From positions 1 through 64,000 of the forward strand of contig CAJWRM010000001.1 in assembly GCA_913046365.1 (NCBI GenBank): a DNA stretch of 64,000 nt. The letters are read 5' to 3'. Shown here in pieces: positions 9,695-17,418 of this stretch; position 1 is the stretch's first letter; each line of letters starts with the position of its first letter. The notes below the pieces were generated by a model. The model saw only the letters and a program-made list of their open reading frames with translations. It had not been told where the DNA came from and made no database searches. This DNA comes from an uncultured Flavobacteriales bacterium (lineage in GTDB: Bacteria; Bacteroidota; Bacteroidia; Flavobacteriales_D; Crocinitomicaceae). Position numbers and translations under genes: made by a program.

Positions 9695-9861
9695 ATAGCC
9701 GTTTTATTAAAACAAAATACTCCCGTACTTTTAATCATTATTCTATTTGCGAACTTAGCGAATTTACAAGTAAGTATCAAGGTTAAATGCGGTGGAAATT
9801 GAAAAAAAATAATAAAACCAGCAATAAAGAATCGTTAAAAATAAGAAAGACATGGAATTTA

Positions 9862-9869
9862 TACATTTG
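9862..9869 (+). promoter_or_regulatory. -7 box upstream of the CoA-transferase gene
   Basis: TACATTTG matches the TAnnTTTG -7 consensus and lies 29 bases before the ATG at 9899. No convincing -33 TTG is found at the usual distance. Confidence 0.4.
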
Positions 9870-9898
9870 TATCTTATCATTAGAATTTAATCACATAA

Positions 9899-10954
9899 AT
9901 GGACAAGCTTTTTGAGAATTTAAAGATCATAGACCTCTCTACAGTGTTGGCAGGCCCCTCCGTGGGTACTTTCTTTGCCGAACTTGGTGCAGAAGTGCTA
10001 AAAATTGAGTCTCCCGGTGCTGGAGATGTTACAAGATCTTGGAAGCTTCCTTCTGAAGATCCAAATGAAAATGTATCAGCTTATTTCTCAAGCGTGAATT
10101 ATAAAAAAAAATATTTGACGCTAAACCTCAATGCGCCCGAAGATCATTCTATTTTAATGCAGCGTATCGCAGGTGCTGATCTCTTAATTAGCAACTTCAA
10201 GAAAGGAGATGCAAAAAAATTAAACATCGAAGATGCAACCCTCAGAAAGATAAACCCTAAGCTAATTATTGGAAAAATATCTGGTTTTGGAGTACAAAGC
10301 GACCGCATCGCTTATGATTTGATTCTACAGGCGGAAACTGGCTTTATGTCCATTAATGGAGAAGCAAATCAAGGCCCATTAAAAATGCCTGTAGCGTTAA
10401 TTGATGTGCTTGCAGCGCACCATCTAAAAGAAGGATTATTAATGGCACTTTTAAGTAAGGAGGCAAGGACTATAAATGTTTCACTATACGATGCAGCTGT
10501 GTCAAGCCTAATGAATCAAGCTAGTAATTACCTAATGACTCATGAAAAACCCAAAAGGCAAGGAAACCTTCATCCCAATATAGCACCTTACGGTGAGGTC
10601 TTTTTAACCAAGGATGGACATAACATAACTTTTGCCATAGGCAGCGACAAACATTTTCAAAGTCTCTGTACGCTTTTAGAAAGCAAAAAACTGATGCAAT
10701 CAGAAGCTTACAAAACCAATCAACTTCGAGTAAAAAACAGAATATTACTAGCTGAAGAATTGAGTACTCCAATTTCAGAAATTTCAATGGAAGTCCTTTT
10801 GTCTGATTGCCTAAAAAATGGAATCCCATGTGCTGAAATTAAGTCAATAGACCAAGTGCTAAATAATGATCTATCGAAAGGATTGATAAGAGAGGAAATC
10901 ATTCAAGGAAAACAAACATCAAGAATAACCAGCATTGCAGCGAAATGGAAATAA
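9899..10954 (+). CDS. CaiB/BaiF family (class III) CoA-transferase
   Basis: A formyl-CoA transferase-type enzyme that moves CoA between carboxylic acids, cytoplasmic and working as an interlocked dimer. The N-terminal motif DLSTVLAGPSVGTFFAELGA is characteristic. VNYKKKYLTLNLN is the conserved CoA-binding stretch, and NVSLYDAAVSSL holds the Asp expected to carry the acyl intermediate. At 351 aa it is slightly shorter than the usual 380-430, mostly in the C-terminal half. It is followed by trmH after 21 bases, probably in one transcript. The acyl substrate cannot be inferred from the neighbours. Confidence 0.87.
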   Translation: MDKLFENLKIIDLSTVLAGPSVGTFFAELGAEVLKIESPGAGDVTRSWKLPSEDPNENVSAYFSSVNYKKKYLTLNLNAPEDHSILMQRIAGADLLISNFKKGDAKKLNIEDATLRKINPKLIIGKISGFGVQSDRIAYDLILQAETGFMSINGEANQGPLKMPVALIDVLAAHHLKEGLLMALLSKEARTINVSLYDAAVSSLMNQASNYLMTHEKPKRQGNLHPNIAPYGEVFLTKDGHNITFAIGSDKHFQSLCTLLESKKLMQSEAYKTNQLRVKNRILLAEELSTPISEISMEVLLSDCLKNGIPCAEIKSIDQVLNNDLSKGLIREEIIQGKQTSRITSIAAKWK

Positions 10955-10975
10955 ATGATTTAAATTGTATCGAAT

Positions 10976-11662
10976 ATGAATCTTGATGAAAAAGTTTACT
11001 CGGAATTGGTTCAGCTTGTCTCAGAGCATAAACGTGAGCTGTTTGACGAAATCGCTGCGCAAAGAACAGACTATATCAATGTGGTAATTGAAAATTTATA
11101 CAAAGAGCATAACGCGTCGGCAGTACTCAGAACTTGTGATTGTTATGGGATTAAAAAGCTACATGTTATAGAAAACGAGAATCAATATAAGGTAAACCGA
11201 GACATTGCACTTGGTGCAGGCAAGTGGGTGGACGTTGAGACACATACCCTAGGAAAACCTCCTGCCCTAGAATGCATCAAAACATTAAAACAGAGAGGCT
11301 ACAAAATCATTGCTACAACTCCCCATACCGATGAATTTGATATTTACAACCTTCCTGTTGATGAACCCATGGCATTTTTTTTTGGAACGGAATTTAGTGG
11401 ATTATCTGATGAGGTTCTCGAACAGTGCGATATGCGCGTCAAAGTTCCAATGTATGGATTTACAGAAAGCTTCAATATATCGGTCTCTGCCGCAATTCTG
11501 CTGAGTGCATTAAGGAAAAGATTAAATGATTCAAGTTTTATCTGGAAGCTTTCCGAGGAAGATCAAATAACATTAAAAACTGAATGGTGTATCAAAAACT
11601 TGAGCAGAGGTAAAGAAATTGAATCAGAAATTCGACGGAGACTAATTGAAAAAGAATTGTAA
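10976..11662 (+). CDS. trmH: SpoU-family tRNA/rRNA 2'-O-methyltransferase (TrmH-like)
   Basis: A SAM-dependent 2'-O-ribose methyltransferase with the trefoil-knot SPOUT fold, most like TrmH, which methylates G18 of tRNA. The three SpoU motifs are present in order: HNASAVLRTCDCYG (about residue 40), FFFGTEFSGLSDEVL (about residue 135) and FTESFNISVSAAILLSALRK (about residue 163). The 228-residue length and C-terminal helical extension fit TrmH rather than RlmB, which carries an extra N-terminal L30e-like domain. It lies between the CoA-transferase and the bTHX gene, on the same strand with short gaps. Confidence 0.85.
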   Translation: MNLDEKVYSELVQLVSEHKRELFDEIAAQRTDYINVVIENLYKEHNASAVLRTCDCYGIKKLHVIENENQYKVNRDIALGAGKWVDVETHTLGKPPALECIKTLKQRGYKIIATTPHTDEFDIYNLPVDEPMAFFFGTEFSGLSDEVLEQCDMRVKVPMYGFTESFNISVSAAILLSALRKRLNDSSFIWKLSEEDQITLKTEWCIKNLSRGKEIESEIRRRLIEKEL

Positions 11663-11695
11663 ATTTGACGCTATTATTTAAGCAAAAGAAAAAAC

Positions 11696-11929
11696 ATGGG
11701 TAAAGGAGATAGAAAAACGGCAAAAGGAAAAAGAACAATTGGAACCTACGGAAATTCGCGTAGAAAAAAGAGAAATGTTAAGCCTGTCATAAAGCCTAAG
11801 AAAAAAGCAGCTGCTAAAAAAACAAAAACAGCAGAAAAGGAAACGGCTAAAAAAACGACAGCAAAAAAAGCCCCAGCAAAAAAAGCAGCAGCAAAAAAAG
11901 CCCCAGCTAAAAAAGCAGCAGATAAATAA
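11696..11929 (+). CDS. 30S ribosomal protein bTHX with Lys/Ala-rich C-terminal tail
   Basis: The first 30 residues (MGKGDRKTAKGKRTIGTYGN, then RRKK) match the bTHX/Thx family, a tiny basic protein that stabilises the head of the 30S subunit. The classical protein has fewer than 30 residues. This one has 77, because a tail of AAKK, KTTAKKAPAKK and AAAKKAPAKKA repeats follows, resembling histone H1-like tails. The DNA is correspondingly A-rich and repetitive. The gene stands alone between trmH and serC. The ribosomal call is strong for the N-terminus; the tail could add nucleic-acid binding or be a repeat expansion. Confidence 0.85.
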   Translation: MGKGDRKTAKGKRTIGTYGNSRRKKRNVKPVIKPKKKAAAKKTKTAEKETAKKTTAKKAPAKKAAAKKAPAKKAADK

Positions 11930-11986
11930 ATCATTAATTTTTCATTTTTTTTTTGAAAAATCCCGATAATTATCACTTCAGTTGAA

Positions 11987-12015
11987 ATAGTTTTTAGATT
12001 TTTGCTAAAAACTAT
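11987..12015 (+). promoter_or_regulatory. Perfect hairpin just upstream of serC
   Basis: ATAGTTTTTA (11987-11996) and TAAAAACTAT (12006-12015) form a ten-pair stem with a nine-base loop, ending five bases before the serC ATG. No T-run follows, so it is not a simple terminator. It could mask the ribosome entry site or be an operator. Confidence 0.45.
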
Positions 12016-12020
12016 AAAAG

Positions 12021-13085
12021 ATGAAACATAATTTCGGCGCTGGCCCATGCATTCTTCCTCAAGATGTCTTTCAAGAAGCATCTGAAGCGGTCAAAGATTT
12101 TAATGGCCTTTCTATTCTTGAGGTATCTCATAGACACAAAGATTTCGTGGCGGTCATGGACGAAGCCACTGACCTTGTCAAAAAAGCACTTAATGTTCCA
12201 AATGGTTACTCGGTAATCTTTCTTCAGGGAGGCGCATCATTAGGCTTTGCTATTAGCGCATTGAATATGATGCGTGATACGAAAAGAGCAACCTACATCA
12301 ATACGGGAACTTGGTCTAAGAAAGCCATGACTGAAGCTAAAAAAGCAGGATACGAAGTTCTTGAAGCTGCTAGTTCTGCAGATACCAACTTTAACTACAT
12401 TCCAAAAAATTTAGTCACAGAAGCGAACTCTGACTACTTGCACTTCACCTCGAACAATACAATATTTGGTACTCAATTTAAAGAGATACCCCAAAGTCCT
12501 TTACCATTGGTCTGTGATATGTCGTCGGATATATTCTCAAAAGAAATAAATGTTGCAGATTTTGATTTGATTTATGCCGGAGCCCAAAAAAATATGGGGC
12601 CCGCCGGTACTACTTTATATATTGTGAAAGATGAGGCTTTAGGCAAGTCAACTTCAGCATTTATGCCAACTTATTTGGACTTGAAGACACATGCGGATAA
12701 AGATAGTATGTTTAATACGCCTCCTGTTTTCCCAGTTTACGCATCCATGCTCAACCTTCGCAATTTATTGGCGAATGGTGGCGTAAAGGCGGCACAAGAT
12801 AGAAATGAAGCAAAAGCATCCCTACTGTACAATGAAATAGATCATAATCCCCTTTTTGAAGGAACTGTTGCAAAAGAAGACCGTTCCAGTATGAATGTTA
12901 CTTTTTTAATGAACGATGATACGCGGGCAGATGAATTCAATGCATTGTGGCAAGAAAATAATTTAGTAGGACTAAAAGGACATAGATCTGTTGGAGGCTA
13001 CCGAGCTTCTATGTACAATGCACTTCCTATCGAAAGCGTGCAGGTTTTGGTAGATGTAATGAAACATTTTTCAAGTAAAGGATAA
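12021..13085 (+). CDS. serC: Phosphoserine aminotransferase
   Basis: Converts 3-phosphohydroxypyruvate and glutamate to O-phosphoserine, the second step of serine synthesis; it also acts in pyridoxine synthesis in some bacteria. It uses PLP. The N-terminus MKHNFGAGPCILPQDVFQEA is diagnostic. The PLP-lysine lies in AGAQKNMGPAG (about residue 192), and HRSVGGYRASMYNALP near the C-terminus binds phosphate. The length of 354 aa is normal. serA starts 11 bases downstream, so the two make a serine operon; no serB is seen in the window. Confidence 0.97.
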   Translation: MKHNFGAGPCILPQDVFQEASEAVKDFNGLSILEVSHRHKDFVAVMDEATDLVKKALNVPNGYSVIFLQGGASLGFAISALNMMRDTKRATYINTGTWSKKAMTEAKKAGYEVLEAASSADTNFNYIPKNLVTEANSDYLHFTSNNTIFGTQFKEIPQSPLPLVCDMSSDIFSKEINVADFDLIYAGAQKNMGPAGTTLYIVKDEALGKSTSAFMPTYLDLKTHADKDSMFNTPPVFPVYASMLNLRNLLANGGVKAAQDRNEAKASLLYNEIDHNPLFEGTVAKEDRSSMNVTFLMNDDTRADEFNALWQENNLVGLKGHRSVGGYRASMYNALPIESVQVLVDVMKHFSSKG

Positions 13086-13096
13086 AAAAATATAAA

Positions 13097-14047
13097 ATGA
13101 AAATATTAGCAAACGACGGTATTTCTGCAAGTGGCGTTCACGCGCTAGAAGCTGCAGGATTTCAGGTGATTTTAGATAAAGTTGAACAAGACAATCTAAT
13201 CGATTTTATTAACAAAGAAAATGTAGTTGGTGTGCTCGTGAGAAGCGCAACGACAGTACGTCAAAATGTAGTTGATGCATGTCCGAGTCTCAAGCTCATC
13301 GGAAGAGGTGGTGTTGGAATGGACAATATTGATGTGGCCTATGCAAGAGAGAAAGGTCTAACTGTAATCAACACACCTGGCGCATCCTCCCAATCGGTAG
13401 CCGAATTGGTTATGGGTCACCTTTTTGCCGTATCGAGATTTCTTTATGCCTCATATAAAAATATGGAAACTGGAGAATTCGCCAAGCTCAAAAAAAGCTA
13501 CGCGAAAGGTGTTGAATTAAGAGGAAAGACAATTGGAATCATTGGTTTTGGTAGAATTGGACAAAGCCTAGCCTCATATGCCCTTGGCGCAGGAATGAAT
13601 GTTGTTGCAATAGATCAATATACAGAAACGGCCACAATCTCCATGAATATTGGCGGGAAGAATTTGGATGTTCAGATTACACCAACGAATGACCTTTCCT
13701 CTGTTATCGGTGACCTTGATTACATATCTCTTCACGTACCCAAACAATCTGATGGAAGTGCGGTGATTCAAATGAAAGAATTTGAGATGATGAAAAAAGG
13801 AGTCCGCATTGTAAATGCAGCACGCGGAGGCGTAATTAATGAAGCTGACCTAAAAGAAGCAATTTCAAAAGGAATTGTAGCTGCAGCGGCACTTGATGTA
13901 TTTGATAACGAACCTAACCCGGATAAATCTTTAATTTCAAACGAAAATATTGCTTGCACGCCACATATTGGCGCAGCTACAGTTGAAGCACAAGATCGAA
14001 TCGGAACCGAGCTTGCTGATCAAATCAAAAATGCGTTAATCCAATAG
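13097..14047 (+). CDS. serA: D-3-phosphoglycerate dehydrogenase, short form without ACT domain
   Basis: Oxidises 3-phosphoglycerate to 3-phosphohydroxypyruvate with NAD, the first step of serine synthesis. Seen are [15 protein letters not shown], the Rossmann motif [20 protein letters not shown] (about residues 149-168), the catalytic Arg in [13 protein letters not shown] and the catalytic His in [13 protein letters not shown]. At 316 aa it ends after the catalytic domain and lacks the C-terminal ACT domain that gives serine feedback in the long form. It follows serC by 11 bases. The pairing with serC makes the substrate assignment good. Confidence 0.93.
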   Translation: MKILANDGISASGVHALEAAGFQVILDKVEQDNLIDFINKENVVGVLVRSATTVRQNVVDACPSLKLIGRGGVGMDNIDVAYAREKGLTVINTPGASSQSVAELVMGHLFAVSRFLYASYKNMETGEFAKLKKSYAKGVELRGKTIGIIGFGRIGQSLASYALGAGMNVVAIDQYTETATISMNIGGKNLDVQITPTNDLSSVIGDLDYISLHVPKQSDGSAVIQMKEFEMMKKGVRIVNAARGGVINEADLKEAISKGIVAAAALDVFDNEPNPDKSLISNENIACTPHIGAATVEAQDRIGTELADQIKNALIQ

Positions 14048-14088
14048 ATTGGCTTTGTGCTTCATTACAGCTTAAAACGCTTCAAGAG

Positions 14089-14268
14089 ATGTTGAATAAT
14101 GATATGGAAAACTCATGTGAGACTGAACAATCTTGCTGCCTTAGCAGAAGCTGCTGCGGACAGCAAAGTGGTACCGTAAAATATGATGACCGTATAATTG
14201 GAAGAAATGAACCGTGCCCCTGTGGAAGCAACAGGAAATTTAAAAAGTGTTGTGGTAGAAGGGTATAA
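14089..14268 (+). CDS. SEC-C motif mini-protein, cysteine-rich
   Basis: A 59-residue frame (ATG 14089, or ATG 14104 giving 54 residues). The N-terminal part has cysteine pairs, with CETEQSCC and SRSCCG. The C-terminus is a complete SEC-C motif, [16 protein letters not shown], the zinc-binding module found at the end of SecA and in many small proteins. Ten cysteines in under 60 residues point to metal binding. It follows serA by 41 bases and ends 10 bases before the convergent Fur/Zur-type gene, so a link with metal handling is possible. No other function can be assigned. Confidence 0.75.
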   Translation: MLNNDMENSCETEQSCCLSRSCCGQQSGTVKYDDRIIGRNEPCPCGSNRKFKKCCGRRV

Positions 14269-14277
14269 TTCCGACAA

Positions 14278-14658
14278 TCAAACAGCGCACAAATTGCATT
14301 TCCCTTTGATTAAAAGTTGAGAGAACATAACCTCTCGATTTAATAGCTCTGGAATATTAACTTCAATGTCTAGGCACTCCGTTTTTCCACAAGAAACACA
14401 TTGAAAATGAGGGTGGACGTCCGAGTGGTTCGATTTCGAGCAAGTTTTACATCTGGCAAAGCGTTTTACTCCATCAAAACCCAAAAAAGAATGCAATACA
14501 CCATCATCTTCTAGCTTGCTTAGAACTCGATATATTGTTGTTTTATTGATTTGCTTTCCGAGCCTCTTGATGAGCTCTACGGTGGACAATGCAGTTTCAG
14601 TATCTTGAAATTCGTTTAATAAAATTTCTACAGATTCTGTCTTCCGTATTATTCCCAT
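14278..14658 (-). CDS. Fur-family metalloregulator (probably Zur-like)
   Basis: A 126-residue Fur superfamily repressor. The winged-helix part includes INKTTIYRVLSKLEDDGVLH (recognition helix, about residues 37-56). The C-terminal half has the metal/dimer motif HPHFQCVSCGKTECLD (about residue 82) and a second Cys pair in KGKCNLC at the very end, together giving a structural zinc site. Fur, Zur and PerR cannot be separated with certainty. The divergent merC-folE unit, with a palindrome on its promoter, favours a zinc or related metal signal. The gene appears leaderless: its -7 box lies four bases before the ATG. Confidence 0.87.
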   Translation of the reverse strand: MGIIRKTESVEILLNEFQDTETALSTVELIKRLGKQINKTTIYRVLSKLEDDGVLHSFLGFDGVKRFARCKTCSKSNHSDVHPHFQCVSCGKTECLDIEVNIPELLNREVMFSQLLIKGKCNLCAV

Positions 14659-14662
14659 AAAA

Positions 14663-14694
14663 CAAATCTAAGCTAAGCAATTTGAAAACACAAA
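14663..14694 (-). promoter_or_regulatory. Promoter of the Fur-family regulator gene (leaderless)
   Basis: Minus strand TTTG (14694-14691), 20 bases and TAGATTTG (14670-14663) give a very good Bacteroidota promoter. The ATG is at 14658, so transcription should begin at or next to the start codon. Confidence 0.65.
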
Positions 14695-14711
14695 TATTGA
14701 CCTTATATTTG
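14681..14711 (+). promoter_or_regulatory. Promoter of merC-folE
   Basis: TTTG (14681-14684), exactly 19 bases and TATATTTG (14704-14711) form a consensus Bacteroidota promoter. It overlaps the divergent regulator promoter in the -33 region. The predicted start falls inside the palindrome at 14710-14724. Confidence 0.7.
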
Positions 14712-14724
14712 CAACTTAGTTGCA
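14710..14724. promoter_or_regulatory. Perfect 7-1-7 palindrome, putative Fur/Zur operator
   Basis: TGCAACT-T-AGTTGCA is a perfect inverted repeat with a one-base centre, the size and symmetry of Fur-superfamily boxes. It covers the end of the merC -7 box and the expected start point, an ideal place for repression. Binding by the adjacent regulator is inferred. Confidence 0.7.
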
Positions 14725-14736
14725 TTAACTACACTA

Positions 14737-15132
14737 ATGAGAATAACTCTTCAGAAACCAGATTCAATTGGAGCTATTGCGAGTATGCTTTGTGTTGTGC
14801 ATTGTCTAGTTACGCCGCTGATATTTATTGCACATACATGCTGCAAAGAGGGCTGTGATGCAGCCCCTACATGGTGGAAAAGTATTGACTTTATCTTTTT
14901 AACGATTTCATTTATATCCATCTATCAGTCTACAAGAACGACAACCCATAGTGCTATGAAACCAATTCTATGGTCTCTATGGAGTCTTTTAAGCTTTCTC
15001 ATTATCAATAATAATATAAATCTCTTCGAAATTCCAGAGACCTTAAATTACATAACTGCAATCTCTCTTGCTTTCTTTCATATTTACAATTTAAAATACT
15101 GTCAATGTGAAGAGGAAAAATGCTGCGTATAA
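14737..15132 (+). CDS. MerC domain membrane protein
   Basis: A 131-residue protein of the MerC family, small inner-membrane proteins first known from mercury uptake but also found beside Zur/Fur regulators, where another metal is likely. Four hydrophobic segments are visible. The first carries the metal-binding pair in LCVVHCLVTPL, and CCKEGC follows in the next loop. The C-terminus is cysteine-rich (YCQCEEEKCCV). The folE ATG lies two bases after the stop, so the genes are cotranscribed. It is probably repressed through the palindrome at its promoter. Mercury resistance is unlikely, as no merA/merR is present. Confidence 0.82.
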   Translation: MRITLQKPDSIGAIASMLCVVHCLVTPLIFIAHTCCKEGCDAAPTWWKSIDFIFLTISFISIYQSTRTTTHSAMKPILWSLWSLLSFLIINNNINLFEIPETLNYITAISLAFFHIYNLKYCQCEEEKCCV

Positions 15133-15134
15133 CT

Positions 15135-15797
15135 ATGAATAAAAATCAAGCCGAAATTATAGGAGACAACCATATCTCTTCAAGTGTCGAAACCCCTATG
15201 GTTTCAGAAGCCTTTAAGCATTCAGATGATGAAAAAATTGAAATTATTCAGCATCACTTTAAAAAAATAATGGAAGAGCTAGGCCTCGACCTCAAAGATG
15301 ACAGCCTATCCGGAACCCCATATCGAGTAGCAAAAATGTACGTGAAAGAGCTATTTTATGGGTTAAATCCTAAAAATAAGCCCAAGCTGTCTGTTTTTGA
15401 AAATAAATACGGCTACAATAAAATGCTTGTTGAGAAAAATATAAATATTGACTCTTCTTGCGAACATCATTTCTTACCGATAACCGGATATGCACATATT
15501 GCATACATACCCAAAGAAAAAGTGATTGGATTATCCAAGATCAATCGGGTTGTAGACTATTATGCTCATCGTCCTCAGGTTCAAGAAAGGCTTTCTTTAC
15601 AAATTTTGAGAGAGCTACAAGATAAACTAGATACAAAAGACGTGATTGTCATGATTTCAGCAAAGCATTTGTGTGTTTCATCTAGGGGAATTAAAGATAA
15701 AAATAGCCTCACTACAACAATAGAATATGGTGGTTGCTTTGAAAATGAAACTATTAGAAAGGACTTTTTTACGATTGTAGAGGGGGAAAATCTCTAA
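15135..15797 (+). CDS. folE: GTP cyclohydrolase I (type IA)
   Basis: Converts GTP to 7,8-dihydroneopterin triphosphate, the entry to folate, biopterin or queuosine-type pathways. The zinc-dependent FolE type is clear: SSCEHHFLPITGYAHIAYIP with the first Cys and His ligands, HRPQVQERLSLQI, and SAKHLCVSSRGIKD with the second Cys. About 220 aa is normal. The open frame extends to an ATG at 15120 inside merC, but the ATG at 15135, just after the merC stop, is preferred. Its place behind merC and a Fur/Zur-type operator suggests a metal-responsive copy; whether another folE exists lies outside the window. Confidence 0.93.
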   Translation: MNKNQAEIIGDNHISSSVETPMVSEAFKHSDDEKIEIIQHHFKKIMEELGLDLKDDSLSGTPYRVAKMYVKELFYGLNPKNKPKLSVFENKYGYNKMLVEKNINIDSSCEHHFLPITGYAHIAYIPKEKVIGLSKINRVVDYYAHRPQVQERLSLQILRELQDKLDTKDVIVMISAKHLCVSSRGIKDKNSLTTTIEYGGCFENETIRKDFFTIVEGENL

Positions 15798-15826
15798 TTG
15801 AATTTATATCGCGACAAATTTTAAAT

Positions 15827-15834
15827 TATATTTG
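15827..15834 (+). promoter_or_regulatory. -7 box upstream of the sugar transferase gene
   Basis: TATATTTG fits TAnnTTTG, 53 bases before the ATG. No good -33 element is seen. The leader downstream carries the direct repeat TTTGGTTTAA at 15831-15840 and 15871-15880, flanking a GAGGA/TCCTC inverted repeat (15845-15849 with 15866-15870). Confidence 0.4.
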
Positions 15835-15887
15835 GTTTAACTCGGAGGAAGATAGTTATATTTTCTCCTCTTTGGTTTAAAATACAG

Positions 15888-16388
15888 ATGAGGTTTCTCG
15901 CTTTGATTATTTTGATTATTTCTATACCAGTCTTCATAATTCTGGCGCTAGCAATCTATTTTACGTCTGGTTCGAACATCATATTCAAACAGAAAAGGGT
16001 TGGAATACATAAATCAGAATTTATCATCTACAAGTTCCGAACCATGAAGCAAAATAAAATCAAACCACTTGGAAGATTAATCAGAAAACTGGGGATAGAC
16101 GAGCTTCCTCAATTGTGGAACATCTTTAAGGGTAATATGGCTTTTGTTGGTCCAAGACCATTAACGCAGGAGGATATCGATCGGTTGGGGTGGAACAATA
16201 CCTCATATTCAAAACGCTGGTCGGTAAAGCCAGGTATAACAGGAAAGGCACAGTTGATTTCAATTTGTGACGCTAGCTTGTCAATTCAAAATGACATGTG
16301 GTATGTCGAGAACCAAAGTTTTTGGGTTGACCTAAATATCCTTTCAAAATCAATTTTAGTTCCTATAACCGGAAAACGTACCGCATAA
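15888..16388 (+). CDS. Short bacterial sugar transferase (polyprenyl-phosphate glycosyl-1-phosphate transferase)
   Basis: A 166-residue member of the WcaJ/PglC-type sugar transferase family, which links a sugar phosphate to undecaprenyl phosphate at the inner membrane and starts glycan assembly. One hydrophobic reentrant or transmembrane segment is at residues 3-27. Then come FKQKRVG, YKFRTM, the catalytic-region motif GIDELPQLWNIFKGNMAFVG and PRPL, and near the end KPGITGKAQL. The spacer between YKFRTM and the DELPQ motif is shorter than usual. No other glycan genes are adjacent. The stop overlaps the ATG of the next gene by one base (TAATG), so the two are translationally coupled. Confidence 0.85.
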   Translation: MRFLALIILIISIPVFIILALAIYFTSGSNIIFKQKRVGIHKSEFIIYKFRTMKQNKIKPLGRLIRKLGIDELPQLWNIFKGNMAFVGPRPLTQEDIDRLGWNNTSYSKRWSVKPGITGKAQLISICDASLSIQNDMWYVENQSFWVDLNILSKSILVPITGKRTA

Positions 16389-17410
16389 TGAAAGTATTGG
16401 TAAATGGCCTCGGAAATATCGGAAAAACCATCTTAGGTATTTTATGCGACTATAAAAGCAAACTCAACATTGATGAAATTTATGCACTAAAGAACACGGC
16501 AATTACGGATTGGAACAAGGAAGAGTTGAATATTCTGAGTGATATGGGGGTTGTTCTTTGCAGTAGAGAAAATGAGGATTACCTTGATTTAAAGGATATT
16601 ATTAATCGTATTGATTACATATTTGATTGCAACGCAAATGGATTCGGTTTAAAAAACAAGTACTGGTACGAAAACTTAACCAACTTGTTAGGTTGCTCAG
16701 CCCAGGGAAGTGAAAAAGGATTCGGAATTCCCTTTATGTCTGGAATAAACAATGAACATATCACTGATAGAAAGTTTGTACAGATTGTGTCTTGCAACAC
16801 CCATGCTTTATCAACCATCATCAAAACGTTTGTGAATAATGACCTGAACAATTTGATTGAAGGAGATTTCGTTATTGTCAGAAGGTCAGAGGATATTGGA
16901 AACCATGAAAGGCTTGTAACTAGCAATGTACTGTCACGACATTTAAAAGAAGAAATTGGAACGCACCACGCAATAGATGTCAAAGACTTATTTTTAACAA
17001 AAGATGAAGATTTAAATATTCAATCCTCCGATATAACTACACCAAGTCAGCTAATGCATTCCGTCCGGTTCAGTCTTTATTTAAAAAATAGTATAAGCGT
17101 CAATGAAATTAAAAAACAAATAAAGGATAATGAATACCTTTCAACTACCGCAAAATTTGATTCTAATATTTTATTCGAGCTAGGACGCAGGTATAGCCCC
17201 TACGGTCGTTTGTTCTCGCATGCGATAATCAATGACAACAACCTCCTTTTTGACGAAAATCAGAGAAAAGTTAAAGGATGGGCATTTATACCCCAAGAAG
17301 GAAATACGATTTTATCCACAATTCACGCATTTTTACTACAGGTTGGAGCAGGTGATACGTCGGACGTTATGAAAGCGATCAAAAAAGACTTGATAAAGTC
17401 TGCCTGGTAA
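16388..17410 (+). CDS. Type II (archaeal-type) glyceraldehyde-3-phosphate dehydrogenase homologue
   Basis: A 340-residue NAD(P)-binding protein resembling archaeal GAPDH. The N-terminus is a Rossmann loop, VLVNGLGNIGKTIL. Features shared with the archaeal enzymes, as I recall them, are the FDCNANGFGLKNK region, AQGSEKGFG, the catalytic cysteine in VSCNTHALST (about residue 138), GTHHAIDVKDLF and TPSQLMHSV. It is clearly different from the classical GAPDH at 39.3 kb (SCTTNAI motif). Coupling with a sugar transferase by a one-base overlap argues for action on a phosphorylated sugar or glycan precursor rather than glycolysis. The substrate is unknown. Such a gene in Bacteroidota may be a transfer. 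Confidence 0.72.
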   Translation: MKVLVNGLGNIGKTILGILCDYKSKLNIDEIYALKNTAITDWNKEELNILSDMGVVLCSRENEDYLDLKDIINRIDYIFDCNANGFGLKNKYWYENLTNLLGCSAQGSEKGFGIPFMSGINNEHITDRKFVQIVSCNTHALSTIIKTFVNNDLNNLIEGDFVIVRRSEDIGNHERLVTSNVLSRHLKEEIGTHHAIDVKDLFLTKDEDLNIQSSDITTPSQLMHSVRFSLYLKNSISVNEIKKQIKDNEYLSTTAKFDSNILFELGRRYSPYGRLFSHAIINDNNLLFDENQRKVKGWAFIPQEGNTILSTIHAFLLQVGAGDTSDVMKAIKKDLIKSAW

Positions 17411-17418
17411 ACGGAAAC

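Noticed and set aside
11746-12081. Antisense open frame over the bTHX gene
   Set aside because: It is a mirror of the Lys/Ala repeat, giving only Ala/Phe-rich sequence; the bTHX frame has a recognised N-terminus.
14737-15132. Mercury resistance locus
   Set aside because: No merA, merT, merP or merR; the context is a Fur/Zur-type regulator and folE.
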